Assembly (NCBI RefSeq): GCF_002554795.1
Contig: NZ_PDEQ01000003.1
Coordinates: 62,001-126,000 of the forward strand
Source: Longibacter salinarum
GTDB taxonomy: Bacteria; Bacteroidota; Rhodothermia; Rhodothermales; Salinibacteraceae
DNA: 64,000 nt
Direction of reading: 5' to 3'
The translations under genes and the position numbers were made by a program. Within the stretch, counting starts at the first letter, position 1. Each line of letters starts with the position of its first letter. Positions 61,545-64,000 of the stretch are shown here, one piece after another. The notes beneath the pieces were generated by a model. It searched no databases. It was not told where the DNA came from and saw only the letters and a list, made by a program, of their open reading frames with translations.

Positions 61545-63950
61545 ATGCCGATCCCCTCGTCGTATCGACAGCTCGCGTCCACGCTGGTCGTTCTGTTGGT
61601 TTTCTTCGTGCCCGAATTATCTCACGCACAGCACGATCTTGGTCCGGCAGGTTCCAGTCTTCGGTCGCTCTATAACGCATATCAGAAATATACGTCTGCT
61701 GGAAAGTCTGCGGCATCATTTGGGGAGGGACCCGCGCTGGTTTCCGTTCACGCTGGTAGGGTCAGCGTGGAGATTGTGACCGAGGTTGGCAAGCGCTCGC
61801 GGGTCGCGGCACGCCTTCATTCGCTCGGGATGAGGGGCGTCCAGTCGAACGCCCGCCTGATTACCGGCTGGTTGCCTGTCGGGAAGCTGCCCAACGCGGT
61901 TGCAATCGATGGCGTGCATTCCATTTATCCCGCGCTGATGGTGGCGCAGTCGGGGTCGGTGACGTCGCGTGGGGTTGAGGTGATGGAGACAGAGGCGTTG
62001 AGCACCGCACTCGGAACGAGCGGCCAGGGTCTTGTCGTGGGCGTCCTCTCCGACTCGTATGACAACTACGACGGCTCCCAGCCGGGTCAGGCGACGGCGA
62101 GCGATGACGTGTCGACCGGCGATCTGCCCGGAGGCGGGCGTGTCCAGATTCTTCAGGATTCGAGCACGCCGGCGAGCGACGAGGGCCGAGCGATGATGCA
62201 GATTGTTCATGATGTCGCGCCGGGTGCGGACCTTGCCTTCCATACGGCGACGGGCGGCCGCGCAGCTTTCGCAGATGCGATCCGTAGTCTCGCTGCTTCT
62301 GGATCACGGGTCGTTGTCGATGATATTCTGTACTTAAACGAACCGGCGTATCAGGATGGGATAGTGACAAGGGCGATCGATGAGGTCGTCCGGCAGGATG
62401 ATGTCGTCTACGTAAGTGCAGCAGGCAACACGGGGCGGGACGCGTTCGAGAGCCCGTTTCGCGGGTCGGGGACCGAGGGGCCGCTCGGCGGAGAAATGCA
62501 CGATTTTGACCCGGGCCCCGATGTCGATCCTATTCAGCAGATTTCAATTTCGGACGACAGCCAGTTTCAGATCGCTTTTCAATGGTCGCAGCCTTATGCC
62601 TCTACGGGAGGTCCAGCTGCGATATCGGATCTCGAAATTTACCTCGTAGACAAGCGGGGTCGACTCCTTCCGTCTGTCCAACCGGAGCGCAGGGATAATG
62701 TCGGTGGCGACCCGTTCGAGTTTATCAACGTTCAGGATCTCAGTGTGGACGCAGATGGGGATGGCACGGACGATACGGAGTTTGGCCTCGTCATCGAGCG
62801 CATATCAGGGCCCGCACCGGAGCGAATTCGCTACGTTCCGTTCCAGCAACGGGGAGAGATATCCGTCGAGGAATACGCGACCCGTTCGCCGAGTCTGTAT
62901 GGCCACCCGAATGCTGAAAGTGCTATCACCGTGGGGGCGACGGCATGGTTCGATACGCCGGAGGCAAATGGAGATCTCACCGCCCCGCTCGTTCACACGT
63001 TCTCTGCGGTAGGGGGAACACCGGTTCTGTTCGATGCTCTCGGACAGGAGATTCCTCCGGTGGTACGGCAGAAACCGGACGTGACGGGGCCCGATGGCAC
63101 GAACACGACCTTTTTCGGTCAACCGCTCAATGATGGAGACGACTTTCCGAACTTTTTTGGCACCTCGGCCGCCGCTCCGCATGTGGCCGCCCTGGCAGCG
63201 ATTATCCGCTCTGGACGTCCAGACGCGACTGCTGAAGTTGTGAAGCGCGCCATCATTGCTTCCGCCGAAGATATCTCTAGCACCCGCGATGACGTGGAAA
63301 CGACGATTGCGGGAGAAGATGCGCAGGGATTCGACTTCTTCAGCGGCACCGGTCTGGTCAGGGGCGATCAGGTGACCGTTTCGGCCTTCCCCGTGCGCGC
63401 GTTTCAAGCACGGGCGACCGAACGTGCGCCCGGCGGACGTGTGATCGTGTCGTGGGAGGAGAAAGAGGCAGCTGGAATTGATACGTACCGTGTCGAACAG
63501 AGCTACGTCGGTCAACCGTTCAACGAGATTGCGTCGGTGCCCAGTTCGGGAGGCGGGGCGTATGAGCAGGCGATTTCGGATGTACGCCCGGGGACGCACA
63601 CCTTCCGGCTCACGTGGACCACCTCAAGCGGAGACCAGATTCGCGGACCAGAAACACAGGTCATGGTTTCCGTTAAGGGTGAGGCTGTCGTCACGAAGCA
63701 GCCGTTTCCGAATCCGACCCGCTCCTCCTTTCGACTAGAGCTGACGGCGAGTCAGTCGCAGAACGTCGTCTTGGCGATGTATGATGTGCTCGGGCGATAC
63801 ATTCGGACGGTCTATACGGGACGGTTGCGAGCAGGCCAGCCCTCACTCATTCAGGTCAATCGCGTTAGTCAGACAGCGAGCGGGCAGCACTTCATTCGCA
63901 TCATTGGGGAGACGTTCGAAACAGTGGTCCCTGTGACGGTCCTGCGGTGA
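61545..63950 (+). CDS. Secreted S8/S53-like serine protease with Glu in place of the usual His, T9SS tail
   Basis: An 801-residue protease from the ATG at 61545. The signal peptide ends at LSHAQ (residue 29). Residues about 60-135 form a propeptide with VSVEIVTEVGKRSRVAARLHSLGMRGVQ. The catalytic Asp is in VVGVLSDSYDN (Asp170). Where other S8 enzymes have HGTxVA, this one has SDEGRAMMQIVHDVAPGA (Glu213), as in the S53-like branch. The Ser is in FFGTSAAAPHVAALAA (Ser541). The C-terminal half holds a beta domain, a fibronectin-like domain with SWEEKEAAGIDTYRVEQSY and a T9SS type-A sorting domain (PFPNPTRSSFRLELT, MYDVLGRYIRTVY). The last 50 bp of the window after its stop hold nothing recognised. 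Confidence 0.87.
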   Translation: MPIPSSYRQLASTLVVLLVFFVPELSHAQHDLGPAGSSLRSLYNAYQKYTSAGKSAASFGEGPALVSVHAGRVSVEIVTEVGKRSRVAARLHSLGMRGVQSNARLITGWLPVGKLPNAVAIDGVHSIYPALMVAQSGSVTSRGVEVMETEALSTALGTSGQGLVVGVLSDSYDNYDGSQPGQATASDDVSTGDLPGGGRVQILQDSSTPASDEGRAMMQIVHDVAPGADLAFHTATGGRAAFADAIRSLAASGSRVVVDDILYLNEPAYQDGIVTRAIDEVVRQDDVVYVSAAGNTGRDAFESPFRGSGTEGPLGGEMHDFDPGPDVDPIQQISISDDSQFQIAFQWSQPYASTGGPAAISDLEIYLVDKRGRLLPSVQPERRDNVGGDPFEFINVQDLSVDADGDGTDDTEFGLVIERISGPAPERIRYVPFQQRGEISVEEYATRSPSLYGHPNAESAITVGATAWFDTPEANGDLTAPLVHTFSAVGGTPVLFDALGQEIPPVVRQKPDVTGPDGTNTTFFGQPLNDGDDFPNFFGTSAAAPHVAALAAIIRSGRPDATAEVVKRAIIASAEDISSTRDDVETTIAGEDAQGFDFFSGTGLVRGDQVTVSAFPVRAFQARATERAPGGRVIVSWEEKEAAGIDTYRVEQSYVGQPFNEIASVPSSGGGAYEQAISDVRPGTHTFRLTWTTSSGDQIRGPETQVMVSVKGEAVVTKQPFPNPTRSSFRLELTASQSQNVVLAMYDVLGRYIRTVYTGRLRAGQPSLIQVNRVSQTASGQHFIRIIGETFETVVPVTVLR

Positions 63951-64000
63951 ACCGAGCGAGTGTGAAGGCCACTCATAGCACCTGTACATGACGTCGTAGC

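Overview
The window is a high-GC chromosome segment with acidic predicted proteins. It carries several proteins with type IX secretion (T9SS) C-terminal sorting domains, lipoproteins, a 942-residue CarB without the usual C-terminal domain, an isolated GGC-anticodon tRNA-Ala and almost no Shine-Dalgarno signals. Together these suggest the Bacteroidota/Rhodothermota side of the tree, most likely a Rhodothermia/Salinibacter-like halophile. The lineage is an inference from gene content; no 16S rRNA gene is present.

Layout. 1-12.7 kb: a cut M49 peptidase lipoprotein, a Nif3-family protein, a LOV-domain hybrid histidine kinase (probable blue-light sensor), a small lipoprotein, a PhoD-like phosphatase, an orphan RecT/Bet annealing protein, an endonuclease/exonuclease/phosphatase lipoprotein, folK, a deoxynucleoside kinase, a small membrane protein and a TonB-like protein. 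12.7-17.3 kb: carA, a TonB-C lipoprotein and carB. 17.3-30.7 kb: an accessory island of three large YadA-head/peptidase-S74 proteins, a WG-repeat protein, and a membrane Ser/Thr kinase-TPR gene with its ECF sigma gene. This island shows tandem duplication, a deletion scar that joins sigma and kinase fragments, and mosaic exchange between copies. 30.7-31.5 kb: an IS3 transposase remnant and a terminator. 31.5-37.1 kb: two paralogous lipoproteins, a nitroreductase, psd-pss, purS and clpS. 37.1-45.3 kb: an RND efflux pair, a LytS/LytTR two-component pair, a YigZ protein and tRNA-Ala. 45.5-53.4 kb: dapB-dapA, mreD-dacB, a DUF3098 protein, ndk, a DUF4097 protein and lipA. 53.9-64 kb: lysine 6-aminotransferase, then a secreted-protease island: a stand-alone propeptide-like lipoprotein, a subtilase, a zinc metalloprotease and a second, S53-like subtilase, the last three ending in T9SS-type domains.

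How the genes work together. The core genes serve pyrimidine/arginine (carAB), lysine/peptidoglycan (dapAB, dacB, mreD), phosphatidylethanolamine (psd, pss), folate, purine and lipoate metabolism. The most unusual part is the S74 island. Each protein has a signal peptide, a 14-residue-repeat YadA-like head, an S74 self-cleaving chaperone domain with SDRRLK, a coiled coil and a transmembrane segment. In three places the transmembrane segment is followed by an Arg-containing loop and a second hydrophobic segment ending in a signal-peptidase-like A-x-A-Q site, after which a new extracellular domain begins. They therefore look like polyproteins made by fusing consecutive secreted genes. The divergent kinase-sigma module, and the remnant of another beside the first S74 gene, suggest a dedicated surface-expression switch. 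That is a hypothesis, not a demonstrated function.
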